A DNA stretch of 64,000 nucleotides from assembly GCA_029379385.1 (NCBI GenBank), contig CM055609.1:7192001-7256000 (forward strand), given 5' to 3'. Shown in pieces: positions 63,401 through 64,000 of the stretch (the stretch's first letter is position 1; every line of letters starts with the position of its first letter). This DNA comes from Quillaja saponaria (taxonomy: Eukaryota; Streptophyta; Magnoliopsida; Fabales; Quillajaceae). The notes below the pieces were generated by a model that saw only the letters and a program-made list of their open reading frames with translations, did not search any database and was not told where the DNA came from. Both the position numbers and the translations under genes were made by a program.

Positions 63401-64000
63401 CATTTTCCAAAGCAATGTGCTAATCTCTTCCTTTTCTTTTCCCCTCTATTTCTAATGGGTTATGAATGTCTTTTACTCTGTAGTTTGCTCCTTAGATAAG
63501 TAAAGCATTTATGATATGATTTTCCAGGTAACAGTTGTTCTTTGGCAATTAATATTGCGTTAATAGCTTCATCTCCCGCCTTGGAATTTAATCAGATCCA
63601 TTGCCTGCTAGAGGTACAGCATGGGATTACAAGTTACAAGCCCACAATAAAACATCACTAGTAGCAAAACAGAAATGTGATGAATTATGTCTTCAAAACA
63701 GTTAAGAAGTCATAAATGACGTGATGATGTATTGTAAGTTGTATTTCTATGTTGCACAGCGTTACTGATCTATTTCGGCCTGCTAGAAACTGGCCGAGAT
63801 TTAGCAGAACCCGTTATAGTCCATATCAATGCTAATCGTAACATTAAAATAGGTTTAGGGTCTGTGAGGATTCTCTTTCAAGTGACTGACCATCCATTCA
63901 ACCATAATTGGGAAGAATAGCATCTTGTTTTTAGGCTGCTTCTCTTTGGGTATACAATCTTCCCACAATCCTCAGTGTAGGAATGAATAAAGAGAAATAT
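63401..64000. other. 3' flank of the last gene; nothing else seen
   Basis: Presumed 3' untranslated region and following intergenic sequence. No further open frame, RNA gene or repeat was recognised before the window ends. Confidence 0.5.

Overview
This is plant nuclear DNA, most likely from a eudicot. It has strongly AT-rich intergenic sequence, split genes with canonical GT-AG introns, and plant-only families: a STRUBBELIG-type receptor kinase, a plant-type katanin p80 and a decayed Ty1/copia LTR retrotransposon. Exon boundaries were built by hand from splice consensus, reading-frame continuity and family knowledge. No transcript or database evidence was available.

Layout. 1-9863 has no intact gene. 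It holds a tandem duplication (unit A about 3666-6167, unit B about 6168-7885), and each unit carries a broken RNase H-like domain. 9864-13796 (minus) is a five-exon SANT/Myb-bromodomain protein of 487 aa. 16315-27158 (minus) is an 18-exon katanin p80 (KTN80) gene whose linker is expanded into about 22 coding 39-bp repeats, with a +1 frameshift just before the con80 domain. 30447-37348 (minus) is a 17-exon STRUBBELIG-receptor-family LRR pseudokinase of 717 aa. 41849-46922 is an old, degenerate copia element on the minus strand with 142-bp LTRs and an intact CTAAC target-site duplication. 49953-50822 (plus) is a single-exon, probably N-acylated basic protein of 289 aa. 53300-56581 (minus) is a two-exon small membrane protein of 150 aa. 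63110-63400 (plus) is a 96-aa conserved plant protein of unknown role.

How the genes relate. This is a eukaryotic region, so there are no operons. Three consecutive minus-strand genes (bromodomain, KTN80, SRF) act separately in chromatin reading, cortical-microtubule severing and cell-surface signalling. SRF/STRUBBELIG signalling and katanin both affect cell shape, but nothing here shows a direct link.

The most unusual features are the katanin repeat array with its single-base frame break, the partial exon duplication inside an SRF intron, and the duplicated RNase H relics. I found no convincing new multi-gene system.
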